From: Thiolapillus brandeum
GTDB taxonomy: Bacteria > Pseudomonadota > Gammaproteobacteria > Chromatiales > Chromatiaceae
Reading direction: 5' to 3'
Assembly: GCF_000828615.1 (NCBI RefSeq)
Contig: NZ_AP012273.1
Coordinates: forward strand, 1,240,001-1,304,000
Length of the DNA stretch: 64,000 bases
Shown here: positions 8,908 to 18,763 of the stretch, piece by piece
Layout of the letters: every line of letters starts with the position of its first letter
Numbering within the stretch: the first letter of the stretch is position 1
Notes under the pieces: generated by a model
The model's database searches: none
Told to the model about the DNA's origin: nothing
The model's input: the letters and a program-made list of their open reading frames with translations, nothing else
Translations under genes and position numbers: made by a program

Positions 8908-9792
8908 ATGGCAATTACAGCAGCTTTGGTAAAAGAACTGCGCCAGCGCACCGGCGCGGGCATGATGGAATGCAAGAAAGCACTGGTTGAGACTGATGGC
9001 GATATCGAAAAGGCCATCGACAACATGCGTAAATCCGGCCAGGCGAAAGCCGCCAAGAAGGCGGGTCGTATCGCCGCCGAAGGCGTGATCGTGATCCAGG
9101 CCAGCGACGACGGCAGGAAGGTCGCCATGGCTGAAGTCAACTGCGAAACCGATTTCGTGGCCAAGGACGAGAACTTTCTGTCCTTCGCCAATGCGGTCGT
9201 GGGGCGTGTGCTCGACAGCGACGTGGCCGACGTGGAGGCCCTGAGCGCCATGCCTTTGCATGAAGGCGAGGACACCACTGTTGAGGAGGCCCGCCAGGCG
9301 CTGGTTTCCAAAATTGGTGAGAACATGAGCGTGCGCCGCTTCGTGCGCCTGGAGACCGATGGTCAGATCGCCAGTTATCGTCATGGTGTGCGTATCGGCG
9401 TGCTCGTGGATATGGCCGGTGGTGACGAAGAGCTGGGCCGCGACCTGGCCATGCACATTGCTGCCAGCAACCCTGTCTGCGTGGAAGAGAAGGATGTTCC
9501 TGCGGAACTGTTGGCGAAGGAGAAGGAGATCATCGAAGTTCAGGCCAGGGAAAGCGGTAAACCCGACAACATCATCGAGAAGATGGTTGAAGGCCGCCTG
9601 CGCAAGTACCTGTCCGAAGTAACCCTCACGGGCCAGCCCTTCGTCAAGGATCCTGATACCACTGTTGGTAAACTGCTCAAGAGCAAGGATGCCAACGTCA
9701 ATGAGTTCGTGCGTTTTGAAGTGGGCGAAGGTATCGAGAAAAAGCAGGAGAACTTTGCCGAGGAAGTTGCGGCGCAGATGCGCGGCCAGTAA
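8908..9792 (+). CDS. tsf: Elongation factor Ts
   Basis: EF-Ts recycles EF-Tu by exchanging GDP for GTP. The protein has 294 residues. It begins with the UBA-like domain ([20 protein letters not shown]) and contains the EF-Tu contact motif [10 protein letters not shown] in the core domain, followed by a dimerisation/coiled region and the C-terminal module. The gene lies 105 bases after rpsB. Its stop codon is followed immediately by a palindromic mobile element, then by a strong terminator at 10011-10045. Confidence 0.98.
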   Translation: MAITAALVKELRQRTGAGMMECKKALVETDGDIEKAIDNMRKSGQAKAAKKAGRIAAEGVIVIQASDDGRKVAMAEVNCETDFVAKDENFLSFANAVVGRVLDSDVADVEALSAMPLHEGEDTTVEEARQALVSKIGENMSVRRFVRLETDGQIASYRHGVRIGVLVDMAGGDEELGRDLAMHIAASNPVCVEEKDVPAELLAKEKEIIEVQARESGKPDNIIEKMVEGRLRKYLSEVTLTGQPFVKDPDTTVGKLLKSKDANVNEFVRFEVGEGIEKKQENFAEEVAAQMRGQ

Positions 9793-9794
9793 GT

Positions 9795-9936
9795 TATTAA
9801 CCCGGCACCATAATGGGCTATGTTCAGCCGTGCTGTGCGCGCCTTGCCAAGGGAATAGCCATTGCCTGCGGCGCGCGCCTTGACAGGGAAGATGCCTGAG
9901 GCTCTGAACATGACCTATTAGGGCGCCGGGTTAATA
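9795..9936. mobile_element. MITE-like palindromic element, 142 bp (copy 1)
   Basis: The element starts 3 bases after the tsf stop codon. Its ends form an imperfect terminal inverted repeat of about 33 bp with 5 mismatches; the outer 15 bases read TATTAACCCGGCACC on the left and, reversed, TATTAACCCGGCGCC on the right. Both arms end in TTCAG. The interior holds the complementary blocks CGCGCCTTG and GGCGCGCGCC and encodes nothing. A second, longer member lies at 47527-47811, sharing the ends and an internal stretch (CTTGCCAAGG ... CCATTGCCTGCG). TA at each outer end fits target-site duplication of Tc1/mariner (IS630) type, which is an inference. Confidence 0.8.
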
Positions 9937-10010
9937 TTGACCCGGCAACTGCTCTCTGCGTTGCCCTGCCTTCCGCATCCGGAATTGAGCAGAGGTTTCC
10001 TGAGGCCAAG

Positions 10011-10045
10011 TGGCGCGAACAGCAGGCTGTTCGCGCCATTTTTTT
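10011..10045 (+). terminator. Rho-independent terminator of rpsB-tsf
   Basis: TGGCGCGAACAGC and GCTGTTCGCGCCA form a perfect 13-bp inverted repeat with a 2-base centre, followed by seven T residues. It ends the rpsB-tsf transcript beyond the inserted palindromic element. Confidence 0.92.
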
Positions 10046-10153
10046 GCCTGCCAGCGGGATAAATGGCGGATTTTCGCTACACAAGGCGAATGGCTGTTGA
10101 TACTATTCGTGTCCAGTTGATCCCTCACATTTATACCTGGAGTTCGAAAAACC

Positions 10154-10888
10154 ATGCCAGATGGAGCGCTAGTGTATCGCAGGGTGCTGCTGAAACTCAG
10201 TGGCGAAGCCCTTATGGGCGACGGAGACTTTGGTATTGATCCAAAGGTTCTGGATCGCACCGCCGGGGAGATTGCAGCGCTGGCCGCCAGGGGGCATGAA
10301 CTGGCCATTGTTATCGGTGGCGGCAATATTTTCCGCGGTGCGGGCCTGGCGGGCGGCGGTATGGACAGGGTGACGGGAGACCATATGGGCATGCTGGCCA
10401 CGGTAATCAACTCCCTGGCCATGGGCGATGCACTGCGCAAGAAAGGCGTGGATGCCCGGGTGTTGTCTTCCCTGGATATGAATCAGGTATGTGAACCCTA
10501 TGCCCGCTACCGTGCCATGGAACATTTGGACAAGGGCAGGGTGGTCATACTTTCTGCGGGCACCGGCAGCCCCTTCTTCACCACTGATTCGGCGGCCAGC
10601 CTGCGCGCCATAGAGGTCAAGGCGGATTTACTCATCAAGGCCACCAAGGTGGATGGTGTCTATTCCGCCGATCCCATGAAAGATGCTGCGGCCATCTTCT
10701 ATTCCAGCCTCAGCTACGACAAGGCCCTGGCGGACAAACTCGGGGTCATGGATGCCACTGCATTGATCCTGTGCCGGGATCACGACATGCCCTTGCGGGT
10801 CATGAACATCAACCAGGAAGGTGCACTGGCCCGCCTGCTTGCGGGAGAAGATATTGGAACACTGGTTAGTACCGGAGAACAAGAATGA
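10154..10888 (+). CDS. pyrH: UMP kinase
   Basis: PyrH phosphorylates UMP to UDP in pyrimidine nucleotide synthesis; it is the hexameric bacterial enzyme of the amino-acid kinase family. The 244 residues include the N-terminal phosphate-binding stretch [13 protein letters not shown], the glycine-rich GGGNIFRG (residues 56-63), the [15 protein letters not shown] helix and [15 protein letters not shown]-like residues ([14 protein letters not shown]). TGGAG precedes the ATG. The stop overlaps the frr start by 4 bases, so the two genes are translationally coupled. Confidence 0.98.
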   Translation: MPDGALVYRRVLLKLSGEALMGDGDFGIDPKVLDRTAGEIAALAARGHELAIVIGGGNIFRGAGLAGGGMDRVTGDHMGMLATVINSLAMGDALRKKGVDARVLSSLDMNQVCEPYARYRAMEHLDKGRVVILSAGTGSPFFTTDSAASLRAIEVKADLLIKATKVDGVYSADPMKDAAAIFYSSLSYDKALADKLGVMDATALILCRDHDMPLRVMNINQEGALARLLAGEDIGTLVSTGEQE

Positions 10889-11442
10889 TTGATGACATTA
10901 AAAAGGATGCTGCCGAGCGTATGGACAAAACCGTTCATGCACTGCAGGATTCCCTGGCAAAAGTTCGCACTGGCCGCGCTCACCCGAGTTTGCTGGATCA
11001 TCTCAGTGTGTCTTATTACGGTGCCGATACGCCCCTGAAGCAGGTGGCCAATATCAACGTGGAAGATGCGCGTACCCTGACGATTCAGCCTTTCGAGCAG
11101 GCCATGGTCAAAGCCGTGGAAAAGGCCATCATGGAGTCCGACCTGGGATTGAACCCCAACACGGCAGGCACGGTAATACGTGTGCCCATGCCCCCCCTGA
11201 CGGAAGAACGCCGCCGGGATCTAACGCGGGTGGTACGTCAGGAAGGTGAGCAGGCCAAAGTGGCTGTGCGCAATATCCGCCGGGATGCCAACGGGGATCT
11301 CAAGGACATGGTCAAGGAAAAGCTTATTACAGAAGACGATGAGCGCCGTGGGCATGAGATTATCCAGAAGTTGACCGACCAGCATGTCAAGGAAATCGAC
11401 GAACTGCTGGAGGCCAAGGAAAAGGATCTGATGGCCGTTTAG
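10885..11442 (+). CDS. frr: Ribosome recycling factor
   Basis: RRF splits the post-termination ribosome together with EF-G. The 185-residue length is standard. Recognisable stretches are [15 protein letters not shown] near the N-terminus and [20 protein letters not shown] in the long helical domain. The ATG overlaps the pyrH stop (ATGA). About 310 bases without a clear gene follow before uppS. Confidence 0.98.
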   Translation: MIDDIKKDAAERMDKTVHALQDSLAKVRTGRAHPSLLDHLSVSYYGADTPLKQVANINVEDARTLTIQPFEQAMVKAVEKAIMESDLGLNPNTAGTVIRVPMPPLTEERRRDLTRVVRQEGEQAKVAVRNIRRDANGDLKDMVKEKLITEDDERRGHEIIQKLTDQHVKEIDELLEAKEKDLMAV

Positions 11443-11751
11443 CCCGGATAATTCAGCAGACCGCTCCTGATTTTGATCATTCTCCGATATAAACAAAAGC
11501 TTATGCCCGTACTGGCCGGGTGGCATATGGTCGCCGTTACGCTATCCGGCTTTTCCCGGGATCTTTTCACCCGGGCTCGCCCGAATCGCCTGCAAGTCGA
11601 TGAACAGCTTTTGCCGATTCGAACGATCCCTATGAAAGAATCTGCCTGGAGCAGTTTTTCGCGTCAGCCCCGAAGGGGTGAGGCGCAGGGATGCACCGAA
11701 CAAATCTCTCCGGGAAGATTCCGGATTCCGATGAAATATCCGGGCTAGAAG
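11443..11751. other. Gap between frr and uppS
   Basis: No gene is supported here. A 91-codon open frame (11473-11748) has no recognisable product or ribosome site. CCCGGG repeats at 11555-11575 could form a 6-bp hairpin, and CCCCGAAGGGG near 11670 a smaller one, but neither has a U tract. The stretch may hold the uppS promoter. Confidence 0.4.
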
Positions 11752-12492
11752 ATGCCATCCAAAGAATCATCCAGGGAGCGGGTTCCCAGACATGTAGCCA
11801 TCATCATGGATGGCAATGGCCGCTGGGCGCAGAACCGGGGCAAACCCCGTCATGCCGGCCATCGCGCGGGCGTGGAAACGGTCCGCCAGGTAATGGAGGT
11901 CTGTGGCCAGCAGGGCGTGCGCATTCTGACCCTGTTTGCATTCTCCAGCGAAAACTGGCGCCGTCCCAAGAAAGAGGTGAAGATGCTCATGGAGCTGTTC
12001 TTCACTGCCCTGAACCGCGAGGTACGGCGCCTGAAAAAACGCAATGTGCGCTTGCGCGTCATCGGCGATACCAGCGCCTTTTCCGACAAGCTGCAGAGGC
12101 TGATTCACGAAAGCGAGCGGGTCACGGCAGACAATGATGGGCTGCTGCTTCAGATAGCGGCCAACTATGGCGGACGCTGGGATGTCACCCAGGCGGCACG
12201 CCAGCTGGCCAGCCGGGTGGCCCGGGGCGAGCTACAACCTGAACAGATCACGGAAGATGCGCTGGCGGCCTGCCTGTCTTTTTCGGATGTTCCCGATCCT
12301 GATCTTTTTATCCGCACCGGTGGTGAAATGCGCATCAGCAATTTCCTTCTCTGGCAATGCGCCTATACGGAACTGTGGTTCTGCGACACCCTGTGGCCGG
12401 ATTTTGGCAAGGAGGATCTGCTCCAGGCGTTCCGGGACTATGCCGGGCGCCAGCGCCGTTTCGGGAAGACTGCCGAGCAGGTGGAAGGCTGA
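11752..12492 (+). CDS. uppS: Undecaprenyl diphosphate synthase
   Basis: UppS (IspU) condenses eight isopentenyl diphosphates onto farnesyl diphosphate to make the C55 carrier lipid for peptidoglycan and other wall polymers. The protein has 246 residues. The catalytic motif IIMDGNGRWA places the essential Asp at residue 20, and the C-terminal signature RTGGEMRISNFLLWQCAYTE is present. It overlaps cdsA by one base (TGATG), starting the uppS-cdsA-dxr-rseP-bamA run. Confidence 0.97.
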   Translation: MPSKESSRERVPRHVAIIMDGNGRWAQNRGKPRHAGHRAGVETVRQVMEVCGQQGVRILTLFAFSSENWRRPKKEVKMLMELFFTALNREVRRLKKRNVRLRVIGDTSAFSDKLQRLIHESERVTADNDGLLLQIAANYGGRWDVTQAARQLASRVARGELQPEQITEDALAACLSFSDVPDPDLFIRTGGEMRISNFLLWQCAYTELWFCDTLWPDFGKEDLLQAFRDYAGRQRRFGKTAEQVEG

Positions 12493-13313
12493 TGCTCAAA
12501 ACCCGCTTGCTCACTGCGCTGTTGCTGGTGCCCCTGGTCTTCTGGGGCGTGCTGGGTTTGCCCAACGCATGGTTTGCCCTGTTTTTGGGGGGTGTCGTAC
12601 TGGGCGCCGTGTGGGAACTGGGAAATCTTTGTGGTCTTCAGAACCTGTGGCAGCGGCTGGCGGTGGTGATCATTGCCGCAACTGTCCTTTGGTTCGCGTT
12701 CCCCATGAGATCCAGTGTCTGGGTGATCAGCCTGATCCAGGCGCTTGCCGTCGGTTGGTTGATCAATCTTCTGGTGTTGCTCTCGGGGCGGGTCGTTCCC
12801 CGGGAAAAGCAGGCTTTCCGCCCCCTGTTTCTGCTGGTGGGGCTGGTCGCTCTGTCCGGCGTCTGGCTGGCCATGGTGCGTCTGCATGGCATGGCCGGGT
12901 ACGGGCCGCAGCTCATGATGTTTTTCCTGCTGTTGATCTGGGTGGCGGATTCCGGCGCCTACTTTGCGGGCAGAACCTTTGGCCGGCGCAAACTGGCGCC
13001 GCATATCAGCCCCGGCAAGACGATCGAAGGGGTATTGGGGGCTTTGGCAGGGAGCCTGTTCTGTGGGCTGGTGCTGGCATGGCTGCACTGGCTGCCCGTC
13101 TCCTGGTGGAAGCTGGTGCTGATTTGTCTGAGCACGGTGCTGGTCTCCGTGGGAGGCGATCTCTGGGAAAGTGTACTCAAGCGTGAACGTGGCATGAAGG
13201 ACAGCGGCAATATACTGCCGGGACATGGGGGCGTGCTGGATCGCATCGACAGCCAGATTGCTGCGGGCCCCTGGTTCGTGGCCACTCTGATGTATGTCGG
13301 GGTGCCACTGTGA
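12492..13313 (+). CDS. cdsA: Phosphatidate cytidylyltransferase
   Basis: CdsA makes CDP-diacylglycerol from phosphatidate and CTP in the inner membrane, the branch point for phospholipid synthesis. The start at 12492 ([19 protein letters not shown]) overlaps the uppS stop and gives 273 residues; a longer frame upstream lies within uppS. Multiple membrane helices are visible. The catalytic segments [12 protein letters not shown] and SPGKTIEG and the C-terminal signature [18 protein letters not shown], then [13 protein letters not shown], are intact. Confidence 0.97.
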   Translation: MLKTRLLTALLLVPLVFWGVLGLPNAWFALFLGGVVLGAVWELGNLCGLQNLWQRLAVVIIAATVLWFAFPMRSSVWVISLIQALAVGWLINLLVLLSGRVVPREKQAFRPLFLLVGLVALSGVWLAMVRLHGMAGYGPQLMMFFLLLIWVADSGAYFAGRTFGRRKLAPHISPGKTIEGVLGALAGSLFCGLVLAWLHWLPVSWWKLVLICLSTVLVSVGGDLWESVLKRERGMKDSGNILPGHGGVLDRIDSQIAAGPWFVATLMYVGVPL

Positions 13314-14491
13314 TCGGCATCAGTGTATTGGGTTCGACGGGATCCATCGGCAAGAGCACCCTGGATGTGCTGGCGCGCCATCCGGACCGCTACCAGGTGG
13401 TGGCCCTGAGCGCCAATTCCGATGTGCAGGGCATGCGTGAACAATGTCTGGAATATCGTCCCATGATGGTGGCCATGGCTGATCCGGACAGTGCCCGGGT
13501 CCTGTCCCGGGAACTGGCAGCGGCTGCGCCGGAAATCACGGTTCTCAGCGGTATCGATGGGTTGAAGGCGGTAGCCACCCATGAGTCTGCTGATCAGGTG
13601 ATGGCCGCCATCGTAGGCGCAGCAGGGCTGGTGCCCGTGTTGGCGGCGGTGGAGGCGGGCAAACGCATTCTGCTGGCCAACAAGGAAGCCCTGGTGGTGG
13701 CAGGCGGGTTGTTCATGGAGGCAGTGCGCCGCCGTGGCGTTATCGTGTTGCCTATCGACAGTGAACACAATGCCGTCTTCCAGTGCATGCCGGAAGGCTA
13801 TGAACAGGGCCTGGATGGCAAGGGGGTAAAACGCATCCTGCTGACGGCTTCCGGGGGACCGTTCCGTACGCTTCCGGTGGAGGAGCTGGCGTCGGTGACG
13901 CCGGAGCAGGCCTGTGCCCATCCCAACTGGGACATGGGGCGCAAGATCTCCGTGGATTCGGCGACCATGATGAACAAGGGCCTGGAAGTCATCGAGGCGC
14001 ACTGGTTGTTTGGCGCGGCTCCCGAACGCATTCAGGTGGTGATCCATCCTCAGAGCGTGATTCATTCCATGGTGGAATACGTGGACGGATCGGTATTGGC
14101 GCAGCTGGGCAATCCCGATATGCGCACCCCCATCGCCCATGCGCTGGCCTGGCCGGAACGTATGGAATCCGGCGTGAGCAGCCTGAATCTGTTCGAAGTG
14201 GCCCGGCTGGATTTCGAAGCGCCGGATCTGCAACGATTCCCCTGCCTGGGGCTGGCCTTCCGGGCCATCGAGGAAGGCGGCAGCATGCCTGCCATACTGA
14301 ATGCCGCCAATGAGGTGGCAGTGGCCGCTTTTCTTGAAGGACGCACAGGTTTTACCGATATACCCCGTATTATCGGGAAGACCATGGACAGCCTGGGTGG
14401 TCAGGCTGCCGATAGCCTGGAGGTATTGCTGGAAGCGGATGCTCAGGCCAGGGAAACTGCGGAACGATTGCTGGCCGGGCCGGTCACATAA
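13310..14491 (+). CDS. dxr: 1-deoxy-D-xylulose 5-phosphate reductoisomerase
   Basis: Dxr (IspC) converts DXP to MEP with NADPH, the committed step of the non-mevalonate isoprenoid pathway. It starts with GTG inside the end of cdsA (GTGA overlap) and has 393 residues. The NADPH site [13 protein letters not shown] is at residues 8-20. The metal-binding residues are Asp150 and Glu152 in PIDSEHNA, with the same numbering as E. coli. SASGGPF-type loop residues (LTASGGPFR) and [14 protein letters not shown] follow. It ends 3 bases before rseP. Confidence 0.98.
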   Translation: MIGISVLGSTGSIGKSTLDVLARHPDRYQVVALSANSDVQGMREQCLEYRPMMVAMADPDSARVLSRELAAAAPEITVLSGIDGLKAVATHESADQVMAAIVGAAGLVPVLAAVEAGKRILLANKEALVVAGGLFMEAVRRRGVIVLPIDSEHNAVFQCMPEGYEQGLDGKGVKRILLTASGGPFRTLPVEELASVTPEQACAHPNWDMGRKISVDSATMMNKGLEVIEAHWLFGAAPERIQVVIHPQSVIHSMVEYVDGSVLAQLGNPDMRTPIAHALAWPERMESGVSSLNLFEVARLDFEAPDLQRFPCLGLAFRAIEEGGSMPAILNAANEVAVAAFLEGRTGFTDIPRIIGKTMDSLGGQAADSLEVLLEADAQARETAERLLAGPVT

Positions 14492-14494
14492 GAC

Positions 14495-15865
14495 ATGCTG
14501 GAAACCCTCGCCAACAGTATCTTCGGCTTTATCCTCGCCATCGGCATCCTGGTCACCGTTCATGAGTTCGGGCATTTCTGGGTGGCCCGCAGGCTGGGGG
14601 TGAAAGTCCTGCGTTTTTCCATCGGTTTCGGCAAACCCCTGCTGACCTGGCATCGCCGGCATGACGATACCGAATATGTCCTGGCCGCCATTCCTCTGGG
14701 CGGTTATGTAAAAATGCTGGATGAGCGGGAAGCTGATGTGCCCCGGGAGGAAGCTCATCGGGCTTTTAACCGGCAACCTCTGTGGGTACGCACGGCGGTG
14801 GTTCTGGCAGGCCCCATGTTCAACCTCCTGTTTGCGGTATTCCTGTTCTGGCTGGTGCTGGTGCTGGGCGAGACAGGATTGAAACCCGTTGTCGGGGAGG
14901 TTCAGCCGGGCACACCGGCTGCCGCAGCCGGATTTGAGCCCGGTGAACAAATCCTGCGTATCAATGGTCGGGAAACACCGACCTGGAGCCAGATGCTCTA
15001 CCATTTTGCTTCGGCTGCCGCTACAGGTGATGCCATAACCATGGATACCCGTGACCGGGATCAGCGCCTCCAACACAGAAAGCTGGCTTTTGATGCTATC
15101 GGTGACATGGCGGAGGTCAAGAATCCCCTCAAGGCTTTGGGTATCACTCCGGAATTTCCCGTGATGCCCGCGGTGATCGGCAAGGTGTTGCCCGGTGAAC
15201 CGGCAGAAAAAGCCGGGTTGAAGGTGGGGGACAGAATTCTCAAGGCGGATGGCAAACCCATGGAGAGCTGGAGCCAGTGGGTCCGGCTCATAAGGGCCAG
15301 GCCCCTGCAACCCATGCGGGTGGAGATAGAACGTGATGGGCAGGTGCAGGAACTGGAGCTGGTGCCAGGAGTCGTGGATGGCGCTGAGGGTAAGGCAGTG
15401 GGCCGTATTGGTGCCGCCAATCAGCCCATGCCGGAGCTGTGGAAGTCCTACCGGGTCGAGTATTCCCTGGGGCCCCTGGAAGCCCTGCCTGTGGCAGTGA
15501 CCCGCACCTGGGACTTCTCCGTACTGACATTCAAGGTGATGTGGCGCATCGTCAGTGGTCAGGCTTCCCTGAAGAATCTGGGAGGGCCTATTACCATGGC
15601 GGACGCGGCAGGCAGCGCGGTCAGTGCGGGCCTGGTTTCCTTCGTCAGGTTGTTGGCGATCATCAGTGTGAGTCTGGGGGTATTCAATCTGCTGCCCATT
15701 CCCGTGCTCGATGGGGGGCACCTGTTTTATTTCCTGATCGAGGCAGTGAGTGGCAAGCCACCCTCTGAGGATTTCATGCTGCGTGGCCAGCAAATCGGCC
15801 TGGCGCTGTTGCTCAGCCTTATGGTGTTGGTGTTCTACCAGGATATTGCCCGTCTCGTGGGGTAA
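14495..15865 (+). CDS. rseP: RIP metalloprotease RseP
   Basis: RseP is an inner-membrane site-2 zinc protease that cleaves anti-sigma factor RseA within the membrane, releasing sigma E during envelope stress. The 456 residues hold the zinc motif HEFGH at 22-26, two periplasmic PDZ domains (near 125-200, VQPGTPAAAAGFEPGEQI; near 215-290, LPGEPAEKAGLKVGDRIL) and the distal LPIPVLDGGHLFYF motif whose Asp is the third zinc ligand. It stands directly upstream of bamA, whose product helps make the outer-membrane proteins that this pathway monitors. Confidence 0.98.
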   Translation: MLETLANSIFGFILAIGILVTVHEFGHFWVARRLGVKVLRFSIGFGKPLLTWHRRHDDTEYVLAAIPLGGYVKMLDEREADVPREEAHRAFNRQPLWVRTAVVLAGPMFNLLFAVFLFWLVLVLGETGLKPVVGEVQPGTPAAAAGFEPGEQILRINGRETPTWSQMLYHFASAAATGDAITMDTRDRDQRLQHRKLAFDAIGDMAEVKNPLKALGITPEFPVMPAVIGKVLPGEPAEKAGLKVGDRILKADGKPMESWSQWVRLIRARPLQPMRVEIERDGQVQELELVPGVVDGAEGKAVGRIGAANQPMPELWKSYRVEYSLGPLEALPVAVTRTWDFSVLTFKVMWRIVSGQASLKNLGGPITMADAAGSAVSAGLVSFVRLLAIISVSLGVFNLLPIPVLDGGHLFYFLIEAVSGKPPSEDFMLRGQQIGLALLLSLMVLVFYQDIARLVG

Positions 15866-15915
15866 TGCCAGATGCTTAAAACACCAGATTCGGGTGCAAT
15901 TTCCCGGCCAACCGA

Positions 15916-15921
15916 TATAAT
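15916..15921 (+). promoter_or_regulatory. Possible -10 element upstream of bamA
   Basis: A perfect TATAAT lies 31 bases before the bamA start codon. The region 17-18 bases upstream (GGTGCA or GGGTGC) is a poor -35 match, so activity would need help or another sigma factor. Confidence 0.35.
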
Positions 15922-15952
15922 ACCGCATCACAAAAACAATGGCCCAGTAAGC

Positions 15953-18232
15953 ATGCGCATCAGCCGTTACATTTCCGCATTGTTTCTCAGCCTGATGCTG
16001 GTCGCATCGGCGCTGGCGGAACCCTTTGTGGTCAAGGATATCCGGCTGGAAGGCTTGCAGCGTATCTCCGCGGGGACCGTGTTCAATTATCTGCCTCTGA
16101 AACCTGGTGATGTGCTCAGCAGCAGCAACATGCCCAAGGTTGTCCGCGCCCTCTACAAAACCGGATTTTTCAAGGATGTGCGCCTGGAGCGGGAAGGCGA
16201 TGTTCTGAATATCGTGGTGCAGGAACGGCCGGCCATCGCCCAGATAGAGATTACGGGTAACAAATCCATCAAGACGGATGATTTGAAAACCGGGTTGCGG
16301 GATATCGGCCTGGCGGAAGGACGCACCTTCAATCGCTCGGTGCTGGACAAGATCGAACAGGAATTACGCCGCCAGTTCTTCAATAGCGGCAAGTACGGGG
16401 TACAACTGGAAACCGAAGTCACTCCTCTGGAGCGCAACCGCGTGGCGGTGAAGATCAAGATCCGGGAAGGCGATACCGCGCGCATCCGGGGCATCAATAT
16501 CGTCGGCAACAAGACTTTCAGTGACGATGAGTTGATGAAGGGTTTTCAGTCCAGTGAGGGAGGTTGGCTTTCCTGGATCACCAAGGATGATCAGTACTCA
16601 CGTCAGAAACTGGCGGGGGACCTGGAACTGATCAAGTCCTTCTACCTGGATCGTGGCTACCTGAACTTTGCCGTTGATTCGACCCAGGTGACCGTTACCC
16701 CTGACAGAAAGGGGGTGTATGTCACCATCAATGTCAAGGAAGGCCAGATCTTTACCATCAGCGATATCCATATCACCGGCAAGCTTATCGTTGATGCTGA
16801 CGAGTACTTTCCACTGATCCATCTGCGGCGTGGCGAGCCTTTCTCCCGGCGCAAGGTCGTGGACAGTACCGACAGGATTACCGAAAAACTCTCCGAGATG
16901 GGTTACGCGTTTGCCAACATCAACCATATCCCGGAGATCGACAAGAAAAACAATACGGTTGCCATCACTTTCTTCATGGATCCGGGCAAGCGTGTGTATG
17001 TGCGCCGCATCGATATCAAGGGCAACACCCGAACCAGGGACCGGGTCATCCGTCGGGAGATGCGCCAGATGGAGAATACCTGGATGTCCAACAGCCGTCT
17101 CAGCCGATCCCGGGAGCGGCTGCGCCGCCTGGGCTTCTTTGAAGACGTGAATATCGAAACTCCCACGGTGCCGGGTTCTACGGATCTCAGCGATGTGGTG
17201 GTGACCGTGAAGGAAAAGCCATCCGGCTCTCTGGCCGGCGGCCTGGGCTATTCCGGTGATCAGGGCATCAGCTTTTCCGCGAGCATCACCGAGGACAATT
17301 TCCTGGGCACCGGCAAGAAAGTTACCCTGGCCGCCAATACCAGCAGTTACGACACACGCTATCAGCTGTCGTATTTCAATCCCTATGCCACCATCAATGG
17401 CATCAGCCGGGGTTTCAATCTGAGCTACCAGAAAACAGACTACAATGAGTTGAATATTGCCGATTACCGGACTGACAAATCTGTGGCTTCGGTGAACTAT
17501 GGGGTGCCTCTAAGTGATTTCAATCGCTTTAAATTCGGTTTTGGCATTGAAAATACGGATCTCATCCTGGGTTCCATTCCACCCCTGGAGATCATCGATT
17601 TCGTGAGGCAGGAAGGCGACAGCTACCTGGATTTCAAGCTGAATGGCAGTTGGAGTCATGATTCCCGGGACAGCGCCATATTTCCTTCCATAGGAACCAA
17701 GCAGAGTTTTTCCGGTATTCTCACCATTCCCGGCAGCGATCTGCAGTTCTACAAGCTATCATATAAATATCGCCACTATGTTCCCGTGTACCGGAAGTTC
17801 ATCCTGTCCGGCAAGGTGGATCTGGGCTATGGGGACAGCTATGGCAGCACCAGCAAGCTGCCGTTCTTCGAGAACTATTTTGCGGGTGGTGAAAGGAGTG
17901 TGCGCGGCTTCAAGAACAATACCCTGGGTCCGCAGGATTCCAAAGGCGACCCTCTGGGCGGCAATATCAAGCTCGTGGGAGGGGTGGAACTGTATATGCC
18001 TCCGCCCTTCAGCGAAGATCTGGCGCAGACGGTGCGGCTTTCCGTATTCCTCGATGCGGGTAACGTCTTTCAGGACAGGGTAGAATTTGACGAAATACGG
18101 TATTCCCTTGGTGTGGGTGCCACCTGGTTGTCCCCGATGGGGGCCATGACTCTCAGTTATGGTGTACCCATGAATGACCAAAGCATTGATGACGTGGAAA
18201 ACTTCCAGTTCAGCTTTGGGTCAGCTTTTTAA
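15953..18232 (+). CDS. bamA: Outer membrane protein assembly factor BamA
   Basis: BamA is the central pore of the BAM complex that inserts beta-barrel proteins into the outer membrane. The start at 15953 (MRISRYISALFLSLMLVASA) gives a proper signal peptide and 759 residues; an upstream ATG at 15872 would add residues without homology. After cleavage at ALA-EPF come five POTRA domains (about 23-420), beginning VVKDIRLEGLQRISAGTVF, then a 16-strand barrel to the end. The barrel keeps the lid-loop type motif SVRGF (ERSVRGFKNN) and ends in a terminal Phe (FSFGSAF). Skp follows 14 bases later. Confidence 0.98.
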   Translation: MRISRYISALFLSLMLVASALAEPFVVKDIRLEGLQRISAGTVFNYLPLKPGDVLSSSNMPKVVRALYKTGFFKDVRLEREGDVLNIVVQERPAIAQIEITGNKSIKTDDLKTGLRDIGLAEGRTFNRSVLDKIEQELRRQFFNSGKYGVQLETEVTPLERNRVAVKIKIREGDTARIRGINIVGNKTFSDDELMKGFQSSEGGWLSWITKDDQYSRQKLAGDLELIKSFYLDRGYLNFAVDSTQVTVTPDRKGVYVTINVKEGQIFTISDIHITGKLIVDADEYFPLIHLRRGEPFSRRKVVDSTDRITEKLSEMGYAFANINHIPEIDKKNNTVAITFFMDPGKRVYVRRIDIKGNTRTRDRVIRREMRQMENTWMSNSRLSRSRERLRRLGFFEDVNIETPTVPGSTDLSDVVVTVKEKPSGSLAGGLGYSGDQGISFSASITEDNFLGTGKKVTLAANTSSYDTRYQLSYFNPYATINGISRGFNLSYQKTDYNELNIADYRTDKSVASVNYGVPLSDFNRFKFGFGIENTDLILGSIPPLEIIDFVRQEGDSYLDFKLNGSWSHDSRDSAIFPSIGTKQSFSGILTIPGSDLQFYKLSYKYRHYVPVYRKFILSGKVDLGYGDSYGSTSKLPFFENYFAGGERSVRGFKNNTLGPQDSKGDPLGGNIKLVGGVELYMPPPFSEDLAQTVRLSVFLDAGNVFQDRVEFDEIRYSLGVGATWLSPMGAMTLSYGVPMNDQSIDDVENFQFSFGSAF

Positions 18233-18246
18233 CAGGAGTGTAGAAA

Positions 18247-18753
18247 ATGATGAAAAAAATGTCGATGTTGGCACTGCTTGCAGTGTTTCTTGTTTCCCTG
18301 AGCGGCGCCGCATTGTCTGCCACCAAGATCGCCTATGTGGAAGTTGGCAAGGTGTTGCAGGAATCCCCCCAGGTCAAGGCCGTGAAGGAGAAGATCCGCA
18401 AGGAGTTCGCCAAGCGTGATGACCAGTTGGTGGCGGAGCAGAAAAAGCTGAAGAAGCTCAAGGAAAAGCTGTCCCGTGATGGCAGCATCATGAGCGAGGC
18501 CGAGCGCAAGCGCCTGGAGCGGGACATCATTGCGCGCACCCGCAAGCTGAAGAATTCCCAGAGTGAATTCCAGGAAGATCTGGCTCTGCGCCAGAACGAG
18601 GAATTGGGCAAGTTGCGTAAGGTGATTGCCGAGGTGATTGTCAAGGTGGCCAAGAAAGGCGGTTATGACCTGGTGCTGGAAAGTGGTGTTGTCTGGGCCA
18701 ATGACAAGGTCAACATCACTCCCCAGGTGCTCAAGGAACTGAAAAGACGCTGA
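18247..18753 (+). CDS. skp: Periplasmic chaperone Skp/OmpH
   Basis: Skp keeps unfolded outer-membrane proteins soluble in the periplasm on the way to BamA. The 168-residue protein has a signal peptide (about 1-24, ending SLSGAALSA), then the conserved TKIAYVEVGKVLQESPQVKA strand and long Lys/Glu-rich helices that form the tentacles of the trimer (about 45-125), and a final strand near LVLESGVVWA. AGGAG sits just before the ATG. Its place between bamA and lpxD is standard. Confidence 0.95.
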   Translation: MMKKMSMLALLAVFLVSLSGAALSATKIAYVEVGKVLQESPQVKAVKEKIRKEFAKRDDQLVAEQKKLKKLKEKLSRDGSIMSEAERKRLERDIIARTRKLKNSQSEFQEDLALRQNEELGKLRKVIAEVIVKVAKKGGYDLVLESGVVWANDKVNITPQVLKELKRR

Positions 18754-18763
18754 TTTATCGATC

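Noticed and set aside
11473-11748. 91-codon open frame between frr and uppS
   Set aside because: No ribosome site, unusual composition and no recognisable family.
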